This document shows, one piece after another, positions 1 to 9,593 of a DNA stretch of 64,000 nt. Position numbers and translations under genes: made by a program. Every line of letters begins with the position of its first letter. The stretch's first letter is position 1. Source of the DNA: Gordonia westfalica (GTDB lineage Bacteria; Actinomycetota; Actinomycetes; Mycobacteriales; Mycobacteriaceae); the NCBI RefSeq assembly GCF_900105725.1, contig NZ_FNLM01000034.1, forward strand, positions 2,542,001 to 2,606,000. The letters run 5' to 3'. The notes under the pieces were generated by a model. It worked only from the letters and a program-made list of their open reading frames with translations, did no database searches and was not told the DNA's origin.

Positions 1-2154
1 GATCCCGGCGAGGATCTCATCCGACGGTGCGCGATACTCCCCCAGCAGCAAACCGTCGACCTCGGCGTGCCGACGCAGCCACCAGGCGGTGTACCCGTCC
101 CGGTCCGACAGCAGCGGCGCGATGTCCTCGTCGGTCACCATCATGGTCAGCGCATCGGGCCAGGACCGGTCGTCGATGAGGTCGAGATCGCGTACCGCCG
201 TGAGCTTTTCGGGCGCATCGGGCAGCGTGTCCCACCAGTCCTCCTCGTCGGGGAGGTCGTGGTCGGGACCGACCGGCAACTCGTCGGTGACGGTGAGGAA
301 ACCCCACCCGACACCCAGGCGCCGCAACTCGTCTGCACCGCACTCGGATACGACCTCGTCGTCGACGACGCCGAACGGGTGATCGTCGACGAGCACGGAC
401 AAGAGCGGGCTGTCGGGTAGAAGCAGTTCATCGGCGGGACGGAGTTCGCCGTCGGTGTCGAGCAGCGGCAGGGTGGCCAGCCAGGGCGGAACCGCGGCAT
501 CGGGATCGGCACGCAGCACCGCGCAGATCTCGGCGGCGAGCCCGTCGTCATCGGAACCGTCGAGGTCGATGTCCTCGATCAACACCCGCAGCGCCGGGTC
601 GGCCAGCGCGTCGGTGGCGGAGAGTTCCTGCACACCAAGACGTTCGAGCAGGGGGTGCCGAGCGTCGGGGTGCACGGTCGGGATCCACCGCATCGGCGTC
701 GCGATGCGATCGCTCACGAACAGGCCGCGGACCCCGACCGACATGCGGCCGTCGGACCGTGGGATCGGCAACGCACCGAGCTCCTCGACCTCGCGCCCCG
801 TCGACACGAGAGGCGCGAGCGCCTCGTACAGGTCGTGCCACCAGGACGGTTCGTGCTGCAGTCCGCCGAGTCGTTCGGCCAGCGCTGCCAGCCCCAGTTC
901 CTCGACTCCCAGCCGCCCCAGCGTCGGAAGGTGTTGGGCGAGTGAGATATCGGGGTGGACGAGGTCGGCGAAGTGTTCGGAGAGGATCTCGGCCAGGCGG
1001 TCGGTGAGCCCGATGAGGACGACGGACCGCGACGGCAGCAGTGCCCCACCGTCGGCCGACGGCAGCCACGCGACGTCACGAAGCTGCTCGCGCACCGCCT
1101 CGATCAACCTGGCGTCGTCGCGATTCCGCGCGAGGTGCAGCTCCGGCACCAGCTGCACACGACGCACCGGGTCGAGGAGGAGCAGAAGGTCAACGTAACC
1201 GACTGCGGCATCGGCGATCTCGGCCCGCGGATGGAGATGCCGACGGTCGGGGGTGAGCGCGAGATCGGTGATGCACCGGCACGGCAGGCTCAGTTCGATG
1301 TCGGTGGGCGTGGGTGCGCGCAGCACGTCGTGATCGGGTGCAGGACCGCCGTCGGCGTCGACGAGCCAGCGCGTACCGCCACGCGTCACCTCGAGCCAGC
1401 GCTGCGTCGACGAAGAAGCCGACGGAGAGCCGGCGCCGCCCACGGACACGGTGACGATCGCCGACGAGGCCTCGTCGTCCTCGACCTCCGGCCCCGCGGA
1501 CCGCTCGACCGTGATCTCCACACCGTCGACCGTGATCCGTTGCAGCGCAGCCAGTTCGACCACGAGATCGGGAGCCTGGGCGAGCATCGCCTCGATCAGC
1601 GGCCCCGACGGCTCGCGCAGGCTCAGGACCACCTCGGTGTCGAAACCCTCGGCCGGCCCGACATCCGACGGCCACACGAGTCGCAGGACCGGAACGGTGT
1701 CACCCGAGAGTCCGGCCGCGCGCACAGCATCCTCGGCGAGGGCACGGTCGAAGACGATCGACCCGGTGCGCGAACGGACCTCGACGCGGTCGGCGACCGT
1801 TGCGGTGGCGGTGAATCCGACTCCGAACCGTCCGATCCGGCCGTCGGCGGGCGTCTTCGCCGAGACCCGGAGCGCGGCCAGCGACCGCACGCCCTCGGCA
1901 GTCAGCGGCGCACCGGTGTTCGCGACGTGCAACTCCCCGTCGGCCACCCAGACGGCGAGCTCCCCGGCCATCCCCGCCTCGGCGGCGGCATCGGCAGCGT
2001 TGGCGGCCAGTTCGGTGAGCAACCGGTCGCGGTATCCGACCGTCACCAGATCCGACTCGGCGGCCGCATCCTCGGCGAGACGCGTCGGCGAGGCCACCCA
2101 GGCGTCGAGCGTCGACGACCGCAGTGCGGCGGTGCCGAACGGGTCGGCGCTCAT
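1..2154 (-). CDS. Sacsin/Hsp90-like ATPase-domain protein (3' end beyond window)
   Basis: The frame is open from an ATG at 2154 to the window edge, giving about 718 residues without a stop. The N-terminus has a GHKL (Bergerat) ATP-binding fold: an N-box with E48, N52 and D55 (ELAANAADA), a loop VANTGAPLT near 78-86 and a glycine-rich GRFGVGF at 108-114. This matches the sacsin N-terminal ATPase-like proteins of actinobacteria, which are large cytoplasmic proteins of unknown client. The rest is Leu/Asp-rich with no motif I recognise. It lies 17 bp downstream of the DUF3027 gene on the same strand, so the two are probably co-transcribed. The family call is by motif; the cellular role is unknown. 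The C-terminus is outside the window. Confidence 0.8.
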   Translation of the reverse strand, partial: MSADPFGTAALRSSTLDAWVASPTRLAEDAAAESDLVTVGYRDRLLTELAANAADAAAEAGMAGELAVWVADGELHVANTGAPLTAEGVRSLAALRVSAKTPADGRIGRFGVGFTATATVADRVEVRSRTGSIVFDRALAEDAVRAAGLSGDTVPVLRLVWPSDVGPAEGFDTEVVLSLREPSGPLIEAMLAQAPDLVVELAALQRITVDGVEITVERSAGPEVEDDEASSAIVTVSVGGAGSPSASSSTQRWLEVTRGGTRWLVDADGGPAPDHDVLRAPTPTDIELSLPCRCITDLALTPDRRHLHPRAEIADAAVGYVDLLLLLDPVRRVQLVPELHLARNRDDARLIEAVREQLRDVAWLPSADGGALLPSRSVVLIGLTDRLAEILSEHFADLVHPDISLAQHLPTLGRLGVEELGLAALAERLGGLQHEPSWWHDLYEALAPLVSTGREVEELGALPIPRSDGRMSVGVRGLFVSDRIATPMRWIPTVHPDARHPLLERLGVQELSATDALADPALRVLIEDIDLDGSDDDGLAAEICAVLRADPDAAVPPWLATLPLLDTDGELRPADELLLPDSPLLSVLVDDHPFGVVDDEVVSECGADELRRLGVGWGFLTVTDELPVGPDHDLPDEEDWWDTLPDAPEKLTAVRDLDLIDDRSWPDALTMMVTDEDIAPLLSDRDGYTAWWLRRHAEVDGLLLGEYRAPSDEILAGI

Positions 2155-2171
2155 GTGTGGTGGTGTGTCGT

Positions 2172-2960
2172 TCAGGAGTTCGCCGGTTCGGCGTCCCGGG
2201 TGATGGTGATGACCTCGAGCGCGCCGTCGTCGTAGGCGTCGTACGCGGGTGAACCCTCGCCCTTGGGAGCCGCGACGTCGGAGTGTGCACCGCAGCCGTA
2301 TTCGGCGGAGACCACACGACCGTCGGCCGCGTACTCGTTGGTGCAGGCACCGAACCCGGCACGCAACGCACCCGCGAGGGGCACGTAGAAACCACAGGTG
2401 TAGCAGGAGAACGGGGCGGCCTGGGCCATCTCCGACGACGGGCCGAAGTCGCCGTCGTACCAGCGCTGCGCGGCGTCGGCGCGTCCTTCGTAGCTCAGCA
2501 GTCGGCGTCGACCCAGGCCGATCTCGCCGGCGACCTGTCCGATGTCGTCGGGGTCCTCGGACTCGGAGTCGAAGCGGAACTCGTCCTTGGTGTCGATCTG
2601 GTTGGGCACCAGACGCGGATCGTCGGGGTCGGCGGCCAGCAGATCACCGGGCGCGAGATCGCCCGCGGCGACACGCTCGACCCACGGCACCCACGGCGGG
2701 GCCAGCAGCGAGTCGTCACCCGGCAGCAGCACGACCTCGCTGAGGGTGATCTCGTCGCTGCCCGGGGAACCCGCGAGCACGACGCACCACTGCCATCCGC
2801 GATAGCCTGCGAGCTCGGCGTCGAAGTAGTGCGCGGCAGCCCACTCGCCCTCGGCGACGCTGCGCCGATGCTTGCCGGGCTGCTGTCCTTCGTCGACCAG
2901 CGCGGCTCGTGCGATGTCGACGGCCGCCACCAGTCGTCCGCCGTCCCTTACGTCAGTCAC
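2172..2960 (-). CDS. DUF3027 domain protein (Rv0877-like)
   Basis: About 262 residues from a GTG at 2960. The frame stays open upstream to 3323, but that extension is Arg/Pro-rich and runs into the divergent MFS gene, so the internal GTG beginning VTDVRDGG is preferred. The C-terminal part has four cysteines in a zinc-ribbon-like arrangement (C186-x2-C189, C206, C223; SCYTCGFY ... ACTNEY ... YGCGAHSD). DUF3027 proteins are conserved in Mycobacteriales, where the M. tuberculosis counterpart also sits beside an MFS transporter. No enzymatic function is known. It is divergent from the MFS gene with an 80 bp gap that must hold both promoters. Metal binding is inferred from the cysteine spacing. 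Confidence 0.85.
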   Translation of the reverse strand: MTDVRDGGRLVAAVDIARAALVDEGQQPGKHRRSVAEGEWAAAHYFDAELAGYRGWQWCVVLAGSPGSDEITLSEVVLLPGDDSLLAPPWVPWVERVAAGDLAPGDLLAADPDDPRLVPNQIDTKDEFRFDSESEDPDDIGQVAGEIGLGRRRLLSYEGRADAAQRWYDGDFGPSSEMAQAAPFSCYTCGFYVPLAGALRAGFGACTNEYAADGRVVSAEYGCGAHSDVAAPKGEGSPAYDAYDDGALEVITITRDAEPANS

Positions 2961-3040
2961 GGTTCCAGTGTGCAATACCGCCGACGTGTGCCACACAACG
3001 ACCCGCTTCAAGCGGCACCGGCACGAGATGAGGAACAATC

Positions 3041-5026
3041 GTGGGCGTGATCCCACGGAGTTCCCGACACGACGATGGGCGCGGGGCCCCCAGGGGTCCT
3101 GCGAGCCGGCATCCTCAACCGCCGACCGACGATCGCGGCCGTCGCGCCGCACAGCACCCCGGGTCGGCGAACTACCCGGCCGACGAGACCCGCCAGATGC
3201 GGGGACGCCGGCCCGCACCCGGCTGGGGACCGCCTCCCGGCCCGGGCCCCGGCCGCAACGCCTACCTGCCCCCGCCCACGCACAATCCGCACCTGCCGCC
3301 GCTCGACGACCGAGGTCAGCCACCTCACGACGAGTCGGCGACCCGGGCGATGCCCACCGAACACGGGCCGCGAACGCCCAAGAAACTCACCGTGATGCGC
3401 GTCGCCGCGATGCGTAGCCGCGAGCTGACGAGCAAGGGCATCGGCAAGATCCACCGGGCCGCGACCGCCGACGGCGCCGACCAGTCCGGCCTCACCGCAC
3501 TCACCCTGCCGGTGATCGCGAACTTCGCCGCCGACGCCGCGATGGCCGTCGCGCTGGCCAACACCCTGTTCTTCGCAGCCGCGTCGGGTGAATCCAAGAC
3601 CAACGTCGCCCTGTACCTGGCACTGACGATCGCCCCGTTCGCGCTCATCGCCCCGCTGATCGGTCCACTGCTCGACCGACTCCAGCGCGGGCGTCGCATC
3701 GCGATGGCCACGACCTTCGGCCTGCGCGTCGTGCTGGCACTGCTGATCATGGCGAACGTCCAGTGGAACGACGCCACACAGCAACTCGAATACGACCCGT
3801 GGGTGCTCTACCCGTGCGCGCTGGGTCTGCTGGTGTTGTCGAAATCCTTCGGCGTGCTCAAATCGGCGGTCACCCCGCGCGTGGTGCCCCCGACCATCGA
3901 CCTGCCGCGCGTCAACTCCCGCCTGACCACCTTCGGTCTGATCGGCGGCACCATCGTCGGCGGCGCGGTGGCCGCGCTCGTCGAGATGCTGCTCGGCAAA
4001 CTGCTGCCGCTGCACCTGCCGGGGGCCATGGTGTGGCTGGCGATCGTCGCCGCGGCCGGCGCCTACCTGTGCATGCGTATCCCGTCGTGGGTCGAGTCGA
4101 CCGAGGGCGAGATCCCGACGACGCTGACCTACCACGGTGAACCGGCCCGTTCGACCGTCCACGAACACGAGCCGTCCGGTGCCCGTGAGGGCGCGAAGAT
4201 GCTCGCCGCCAAGATGCGGCAGCCGCTCGGACGCACAGTGGTGGCCGGCCTCTGGGGCAACGGCACGATCCGCATCCTCACCGGCTTCCTGACGCTGTTC
4301 ATCGCCTTCTACGCCAAGGCACAGCAGGGCGACGCCTCGGACTGGACGCAGCTGCTCCTGCTCGGCGCCGTCGGTGCCGCGGCGGGTGTGGGCAACATGG
4401 TCGGCAACGGCGTCGGCACACGACTGGAGCTGAAGAACCCGCCGAACATCATCGTGTGGTCGACCGCCGCCTGCTTTGTCGTCGCGGTCCTCGCGGCGAT
4501 CTTCGGCAACATCGCCGCCGCCGCGGTGGCCGCGCTCGTCGCCTCGGGGACCAGCGCGATCGGCAAGGTGTGCCTCGATTCGTCGATCCAGGACGACCTG
4601 CCCGACGAATCGCGCGCCTCCGCCTTCGGCCGCTCGGAGACCGTTCTCCAGCTGTCGTGGGTGTTCGGTGCCTCGCTCGGCGTGCTGTTGCCGCCGACCC
4701 TGTGGATCGGGTTCACCGTCGTCGCGATTCTCCTCGGACTCGGCCTGCTCCAGACGGTGATGACGACCCGCGGGTCGTCGCTGGTGCCGGGCCTCGGTGG
4801 TCGACGCCCCGATCACGCCGCCCCGACCGTCGCCTTCCGGGCCGTCGGCTCCGACGACGCCTCGCCGCAGTCCCGCCGGACCGGCCCGGGATCGGCGCCG
4901 ACCCGGCCGCACTCCCAGCGACCGTCCACCGCGCGCATGCCGTCGACGGCGCCTTTCCCGAACTCCGGTGACCGACCTCACGGTGACCGCAACTCCCCCG
5001 ACCAGACAGGACATCGCCGACCGTGA
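3041..5026 (+). CDS. MFS transporter (Rv0876c-like)
   Basis: 661 residues from a GTG at 3041, preceded by AGGA at about 3030, 8 nt upstream. The first ~120 residues are Pro/Arg/Gly-rich and look disordered. About a dozen hydrophobic segments follow, beginning near NFAADAAMAVALANTLFF, with a DRLQRGRR-type cytoplasmic loop after TM2 resembling the MFS motif A region. The C-terminal ~90 residues are again Arg/Pro/Ser-rich. The position between DUF3027 and DUF2771 genes matches Rv0876c in M. tuberculosis, a membrane protein of unknown substrate. The stop overlaps the next start (GTGA), so translation with the DUF2771 gene is probably coupled. A start at an internal ATG nearer the first membrane segment is possible because the N-terminal tail is so long. 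Confidence 0.85.
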   Translation: MGVIPRSSRHDDGRGAPRGPASRHPQPPTDDRGRRAAQHPGSANYPADETRQMRGRRPAPGWGPPPGPGPGRNAYLPPPTHNPHLPPLDDRGQPPHDESATRAMPTEHGPRTPKKLTVMRVAAMRSRELTSKGIGKIHRAATADGADQSGLTALTLPVIANFAADAAMAVALANTLFFAAASGESKTNVALYLALTIAPFALIAPLIGPLLDRLQRGRRIAMATTFGLRVVLALLIMANVQWNDATQQLEYDPWVLYPCALGLLVLSKSFGVLKSAVTPRVVPPTIDLPRVNSRLTTFGLIGGTIVGGAVAALVEMLLGKLLPLHLPGAMVWLAIVAAAGAYLCMRIPSWVESTEGEIPTTLTYHGEPARSTVHEHEPSGAREGAKMLAAKMRQPLGRTVVAGLWGNGTIRILTGFLTLFIAFYAKAQQGDASDWTQLLLLGAVGAAAGVGNMVGNGVGTRLELKNPPNIIVWSTAACFVVAVLAAIFGNIAAAAVAALVASGTSAIGKVCLDSSIQDDLPDESRASAFGRSETVLQLSWVFGASLGVLLPPTLWIGFTVVAILLGLGLLQTVMTTRGSSLVPGLGGRRPDHAAPTVAFRAVGSDDASPQSRRTGPGSAPTRPHSQRPSTARMPSTAPFPNSGDRPHGDRNSPDQTGHRRP

Positions 5027-5541
5027 TCAGCAGTGGTGAGAAGAAGGCACTTTCGATCATCGCGATCGTCGTGGTGGTTTTCGTGGCGGTCGTCGGCACC
5101 TCGGTGTTCTTCCTGACCCGCGACGACGACAAAAACCACGAGCCCTATCTGCACCTCGCGGTCGGCGACCAGTTGCACACGATCGAGCCGCGCTGGTGGT
5201 GCAACCTGATGCTGACGAGTTGCGATCCGGAGTTCACCGCCAAGCGACCGACGGCCAAGGTGCCGGTCCCCGTGGGGACCACCGTCATGCTGACGGTCTC
5301 GAGCGAGATCGCGGACGGACTGTGGAACCTTCTCGCCGTCTACCGGACCCCCGACAATCTCGCCGACGAGGTCGAGTACAAACACACCACCCCCGGTGAG
5401 AGGTACTCGATGACGCTCAAGTCGACGCCCGACCGGGTCCTGCTCGGTGTCACCGTGGTCCCGGCGTCCGCGCGACTGGACCAGAACGACGAGCTGCTCC
5501 CCCGTGGCGAGCTGGCCGTCGAGACCGCACCCGCAGAATGA
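5023..5541 (+). CDS. DUF2771 membrane-anchored protein (Rv0875c-like)
   Basis: 172 residues from a GTG at 5023 that overlaps the upstream TGA by four bases. One N-terminal hydrophobic segment (about residues 9-31, ALSIIAIVVVVFVAVVGTSVFF) is followed by an extracytoplasmic domain with a conserved-looking LHTIEPRWWCNLMLTSCDPEF stretch containing a Cys pair (C60/C67 region) that could form a disulfide. This fits the DUF2771 family of exported Mycobacteriales proteins. The function is unknown; tight coupling to the MFS gene suggests a shared envelope role. It is followed directly by a strong hairpin terminator. Confidence 0.85.
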   Translation: MISSGEKKALSIIAIVVVVFVAVVGTSVFFLTRDDDKNHEPYLHLAVGDQLHTIEPRWWCNLMLTSCDPEFTAKRPTAKVPVPVGTTVMLTVSSEIADGLWNLLAVYRTPDNLADEVEYKHTTPGERYSMTLKSTPDRVLLGVTVVPASARLDQNDELLPRGELAVETAPAE

Positions 5542-5543
5542 GA

Positions 5544-5572
5544 AACCGCCCGGTCATCAGGACCGGGCGGTT
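5544..5572. terminator. Bidirectional hairpin terminator
   Basis: Perfect 12-bp arms aaccgcccggtc (5544-5555) and gaccgggcggtt (5561-5572) around a 5-nt loop, with flanking gaga/tctc that can lengthen the stem. It lies between the convergent DUF2771 and cold-shock genes and probably serves both. Confidence 0.8.
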
Positions 5573-5622
5573 CTCGGAGTTCATCCGGGTCCGGCTGACA
5601 CTGCGGGCCGCCCGGGCGAGCG

Positions 5623-6036
5623 TCAGCTCTCGAGCTCGCGTGCGACCGCGCGCACGACCTCTGAGATGCGCTGCGCGGTCTTGCGGTCGGGGTAACGCCC
5701 CTTGCGCAGGTCCGGCTGCACCTTGCCCTCGAGCAGGGTGATCAGATCGGCGACCATGCCGTGCAGCTCGTCGGGGGTGTGCTTCTTGACGTCCTTGCGG
5801 GCGGCCTCGCGCACGTTCTTGGACACGCTCGGCGCGGGGTCGAGAACCTTGACGCTCAGCGCCTGCGGGCCGCGGCGACCGGCAGCCATGCCGAACTCCA
5901 CACGCTGCCCGGGCTTGAGGGCCTCCACCCCTTCGGGCAGCGCAGACGAACGGACGTAGACGTCCTCGCCGCTCTCCTGAGCGAGGAAGCCGAAGCCCTT
6001 CTCCGCGTCGTACCACTTCACCTTGCCGGTCGGCAC
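5623..6036 (-). CDS. cspB: Cold-shock-domain protein with C-terminal extension (CspB type)
   Basis: 137 residues from a GTG at 6036, chosen because TGAGGGTGAG (6041-6050 on the complement) lies just upstream and the protein then starts [17 protein letters not shown], the usual family start. A short upstream extension to an ATG at 6051 is possible. Residues 1-68 form the cold-shock fold with RNP1 (KGFGFL) and RNP2 (VYVRSSAL), which bind single-stranded nucleic acid. The remaining half is a helical, basic tail ([20 protein letters not shown]...), as in the ~135-residue Rv0871-type proteins and unlike the 67-residue CspA. Probably a cytoplasmic RNA chaperone. The role of the tail is unknown. Confidence 0.9.
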   Translation of the reverse strand: MPTGKVKWYDAEKGFGFLAQESGEDVYVRSSALPEGVEALKPGQRVEFGMAAGRRGPQALSVKVLDPAPSVSKNVREAARKDVKKHTPDELHGMVADLITLLEGKVQPDLRKGRYPDRKTAQRISEVVRAVARELES

Positions 6037-6275
6037 TGTGCTCACCCTCATCTGTACGTCGTGATCTTTCCCAGATCTGCCTGTCACAACAAAAGACGCC
6101 GTGACCCATCGCAGCCCCACGGCGGATAGACCGTATGGGCCCAGACGGATGCAAGGCGCCTGCTGCGCCCCATCGTAGCCAACGCAGCACCCCGCGGTCA
6201 CACCATTACCGTGCCGCACGTCGTCACAACCCTCGTGCGGCATCGTCGTGCCGGAGTGTGCACTACCGTAGGAGC

Positions 6276-6485
6276 ATGCAGAAGACGACGTCCCCGCGGT
6301 TGCTGCACGTGGCCATGGTGATCTTCGCGATCGGGCTGATCGCTCTCGTGGCTCTGTTCGTGACCCCGGTCGTCACCGACGGCGACACCGCCCCGACCAT
6401 CGTCTACCTGCTGACAATGTGCGCGCCCCTGGGTTTTCTCCTCGGCCTGGTGTACGCACTCCGTGCCGGACGCCGAGCCAGGTGA
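6276..6485 (+). CDS. Small two-TM membrane protein (position of Rv0870c)
   Basis: 69 residues from an ATG at 6276 with GGAG directly upstream (6271-6274). There are two hydrophobic segments, about residues 10-30 and 42-62, joined by a short Asp-rich loop, and a basic end (RAGRRAR), which suggests both termini are cytoplasmic. No enzyme motif is present. It is separated by only 6 bp from the flavin reductase gene, so it is probably the first gene of the 6276-8399 operon. By position it corresponds to the small integral membrane protein Rv0870c beside moaA2 in M. tuberculosis, although that protein is longer. Function unknown. Confidence 0.75.
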   Translation: MQKTTSPRLLHVAMVIFAIGLIALVALFVTPVVTDGDTAPTIVYLLTMCAPLGFLLGLVYALRAGRRAR

Positions 6486-6491
6486 GGACCC

Positions 6492-7037
6492 GTGACAGCG
6501 ACCATCGACACCACCCCAGAACTTGCTCCCGTCTCCGACGCCAAGGCCCTCCGGGAGGCGTTCAGTTGCTTCCCGTCCGGCGTCGTGGCGGTGTGTTGCC
6601 TATGGGGTGAGGGAGATTCGACCACATTGATCGGAATGGCGGCGAGTTCCTTCACGACCGTCTCGCTCGACCCGCCGCTGGTGTCGGTGTGCGTCCAGAA
6701 CACGTCGACGACGTGGCCGCAGATCCGCACCGCGCCGGCCATCGGGGTCAGCGTCTTCGCCGGCGACCAGATCGATGTGTGCAAGCAGCTCGCCGGGCCG
6801 TCGGAACGCCGGTTCGACGGCATCACGCCGCTGAGCACCGACGCCGGGGCGGTCTTCGTCCCGGACGCTGCCGCTCACCTCTCCTGCACCATCCACAACG
6901 AGATCCAGGCCGGCGATCACACCGTCGTACTGCTCGAGATCAAGACCCTCCGTGCCGATCCCGGCGTCGAACCACTGGTGTTCCACGCGAGCACCTTCCG
7001 TGCTCTCGAGGCCCGCAAGGCCCCGAACGCCACGTGA
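6492..7037 (+). CDS. Flavin reductase family protein
   Basis: 181 residues from a GTG at 6492. The sequence shows the FMN-binding split-barrel pattern of the flavin reductase-like family: a start ALREAFSCFPSGVVAV, then GMAASSFTTVSLDPPLVSVCVQNTSTTWPQI, and SCTIHNEIQAGDHTVVLLEI in the second half. Such proteins use NAD(P)H to reduce FMN/FAD for a two-component monooxygenase or act as stand-alone flavoenzymes; the partner cannot be told here. It sits 6 bp after the small membrane protein and 13 bp before moaA, so a common transcript is likely. Confidence 0.85.
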   Translation: MTATIDTTPELAPVSDAKALREAFSCFPSGVVAVCCLWGEGDSTTLIGMAASSFTTVSLDPPLVSVCVQNTSTTWPQIRTAPAIGVSVFAGDQIDVCKQLAGPSERRFDGITPLSTDAGAVFVPDAAAHLSCTIHNEIQAGDHTVVLLEIKTLRADPGVEPLVFHASTFRALEARKAPNAT

Positions 7038-7050
7038 TCCGCAGGTCAGC

Positions 7051-8139
7051 ATGAGCACGGTCGGTCTCGGAATCCCCACGCCGCGGCCGCTCTCGGCCGA
7101 GGCGCCATCCGATGTACCCACCCACGGCCCTCTTCGCGACACCTTCGGCCGCGTCGCGAAGGACCTGCGGGTCTCGGTGACCGACCGGTGCAACCTGCGC
7201 TGTACCTATTGCATGCCGGCCGAGGGACTCGACTGGATGCCCGCCGACGCGGTGCTGAGCACCGACGAGCTGATCCGCGTGCTGACCGTCGCCGTCCGGG
7301 ACCTCGGCATCGAACGCATCCGCTTCACCGGCGGTGAGCCGCTGCTGCGGCGCGACCTGGAGCAGATCATCGCGGCCGTCTCCGCGCTACCGCAGCGGCC
7401 CGAGATCGCGATGACCACCAACGGGCTGGGACTCACCCGCCGGATCGACGGACTCGTCGACGCCGGACTCAACCGCATCAACATCTCCCTCGACACCGTC
7501 GACCGGGAACGCTTCGCCGAGATCACCCGGCGCGACCGGCTCGACGACGTGCTGGCGGGTCTCGCCGCCGCCAAGAGCGCGGGTCTCGACCCCGTCAAGG
7601 TCAACGCCGTGATCCCCGACCGCGCCGACCTCGACGCCGTCGTCGACCTGCTCGCCTACTGCCTGGAACACGGCTACGAGCTGCGCATCATCGAACAGAT
7701 GCCGCTCGACGCCGATCACGCCTGGCAGCGCGCCCGCATGGTGACCGCCGACGAGATCCTCGCGACCCTGCGCACGCGGTTCACGCTGCTCGACGATCCG
7801 GCGCCGCGCGGCAGCGCCCCGGCGGCCACGTGGATCGTCGACGGCCATCGGACCGCGCGGGGCCCGGCCAGGGTCGGCGTGATCGCCTCGGTCACCCGCC
7901 CGTTCTGCGGCGACTGCGACCGCACCCGGCTCACCGCCGACGGATCGCTGCGAAACTGCCTGTTCGCGTCGTCGGAAACCGATCTGCGCAGCGCGCTGCG
8001 ATCCCTGCCCGACGACGAGGTCGACGCCGCTATCGCGGCGCTGTGGCGCACCGACATGTGGCAGAAGGCGCCCGGGCACGAGGTGAACGTCGCCGGCTTC
8101 CAGCAGCCGTCCCGGCCCATGTCCGCCATCGGCGGATAG
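7051..8139 (+). CDS. moaA: GTP 3',8-cyclase MoaA
   Basis: 362 residues from an ATG at 7051; the open frame upstream overlaps the flavin reductase gene and is not used. It is a radical SAM enzyme for the first step of molybdenum cofactor synthesis, converting GTP to 3',8-cyclo-H2GTP. The N-terminal cluster motif C47-x3-C51-x2-C54 (CNLRCTYC) binds the SAM-cleaving 4Fe-4S centre. The C-terminal second cluster is seen in RPFCGDCDRTRLTADG and the later NCLF, and the protein ends in GG, as MoaA does. The next gene, 11 bp on, is a MoaD-like carrier, while moaE, mog and moaC lie on the other strand beyond rpfA, as in the M. tuberculosis moaA2-D2 / moaE2-mog-moaC2 arrangement. Confidence 0.95.
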   Translation: MSTVGLGIPTPRPLSAEAPSDVPTHGPLRDTFGRVAKDLRVSVTDRCNLRCTYCMPAEGLDWMPADAVLSTDELIRVLTVAVRDLGIERIRFTGGEPLLRRDLEQIIAAVSALPQRPEIAMTTNGLGLTRRIDGLVDAGLNRINISLDTVDRERFAEITRRDRLDDVLAGLAAAKSAGLDPVKVNAVIPDRADLDAVVDLLAYCLEHGYELRIIEQMPLDADHAWQRARMVTADEILATLRTRFTLLDDPAPRGSAPAATWIVDGHRTARGPARVGVIASVTRPFCGDCDRTRLTADGSLRNCLFASSETDLRSALRSLPDDEVDAAIAALWRTDMWQKAPGHEVNVAGFQQPSRPMSAIGG

Positions 8140-8150
8140 GCTCTGCTCCG

Positions 8151-8399
8151 ATGAACCTCACCGTCCGCTTCTTCGCCGCGGCTCGCGCCGCCGCCGGCAC
8201 CGAGGCGCGCGTCGTCGACATCCAGCCCGCGGCCACCCTCGGAGACCTCGAGTCGACGCTGTCCGCCGGCAACCCCGAATTGGCGAAGGTCCTGAAGCGC
8301 TGCTCTTATCTCCGCGACGAAACGGCCTTCACCGACCGTTCACTACAGCTCGGCATCTGCTCGACACTCGACGTCCTCCCCCCGTTCGCCGGTGGCTGA
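8151..8399 (+). CDS. moaD: MoaD/ThiS-family sulfur carrier (molybdopterin synthase small subunit)
   Basis: 82 residues from an ATG at 8151. It is a ubiquitin-fold carrier (MNLTVRFFAAARAAAGTEAR ...) ending in PPFAGG. The terminal Gly-Gly is the thiocarboxylate site that donates sulfur to precursor Z in molybdopterin synthase with MoaE (encoded at 11359-11790). Length and ending match MoaD2. It is the last gene before a 460-bp regulatory leader and is probably co-transcribed with moaA. Confidence 0.9.
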   Translation: MNLTVRFFAAARAAAGTEARVVDIQPAATLGDLESTLSAGNPELAKVLKRCSYLRDETAFTDRSLQLGICSTLDVLPPFAGG

Positions 8400-8413
8400 C
8401 ACCACAGTCGCCT

Positions 8414-8429
8414 TGTGACCTTTATCACA
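8414..8429. promoter_or_regulatory. CRP/GlxR-type binding site upstream of rpfA
   Basis: TGTGA (8414-8418), six bases, then TCACA (8425-8429): both halves of the CRP consensus are perfect. It lies in the gap after moaD, about 430 bp before rpfA and upstream of the riboswitch. In M. tuberculosis the CRP homologue Rv3676 controls rpfA, so conservation of this control is likely. The promoter itself was not pinpointed. Confidence 0.7.
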
Positions 8430-8569
8430 TAACGGCCCGATAACGAGATGGCCACGGGAGCGCATCCGGCCCGATGAACTGCGATGACGCCGAATGTTGG
8501 TCGGGAGACCAGGTTCTGGCGAAAAAATCAGTTGCGTACAAGCAGGTGAATCGGCCGATCGAACGACGT

Positions 8570-9495
<926 letters not shown>

Positions 9496-9548
9496 TCTGT
9501 GGGTAGCCCGGACACCGATCCGGAGCACCACAGAGGGCCACAGACGAA

Positions 9549-9586
9549 GGGCCCCGCACGATGAGCGATCCGTGCGGGGCCCTTTT
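9549..9586 (+). terminator. Rho-independent terminator after rpfA
   Basis: 12-bp perfect stem gggccccgcacg (9549-9560) / cgtgcggggccc (9571-9582), 10-nt loop, then TTTT. It lies between the convergent rpfA and XRE-regulator genes. Confidence 0.9.
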
Positions 9587-9593
9587 CCAATTC

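Noticed and set aside
955..2235. 426-residue plus-strand frame
   Set aside because: Opposite the sacsin-like ATPase gene; Arg/Asp-rich composition, no domain, and the minus strand has clear ATPase motifs.
3008..5014. 668-residue minus-strand frame opposite the MFS gene
   Set aside because: GC-rich shadow; the plus strand encodes the membrane protein.
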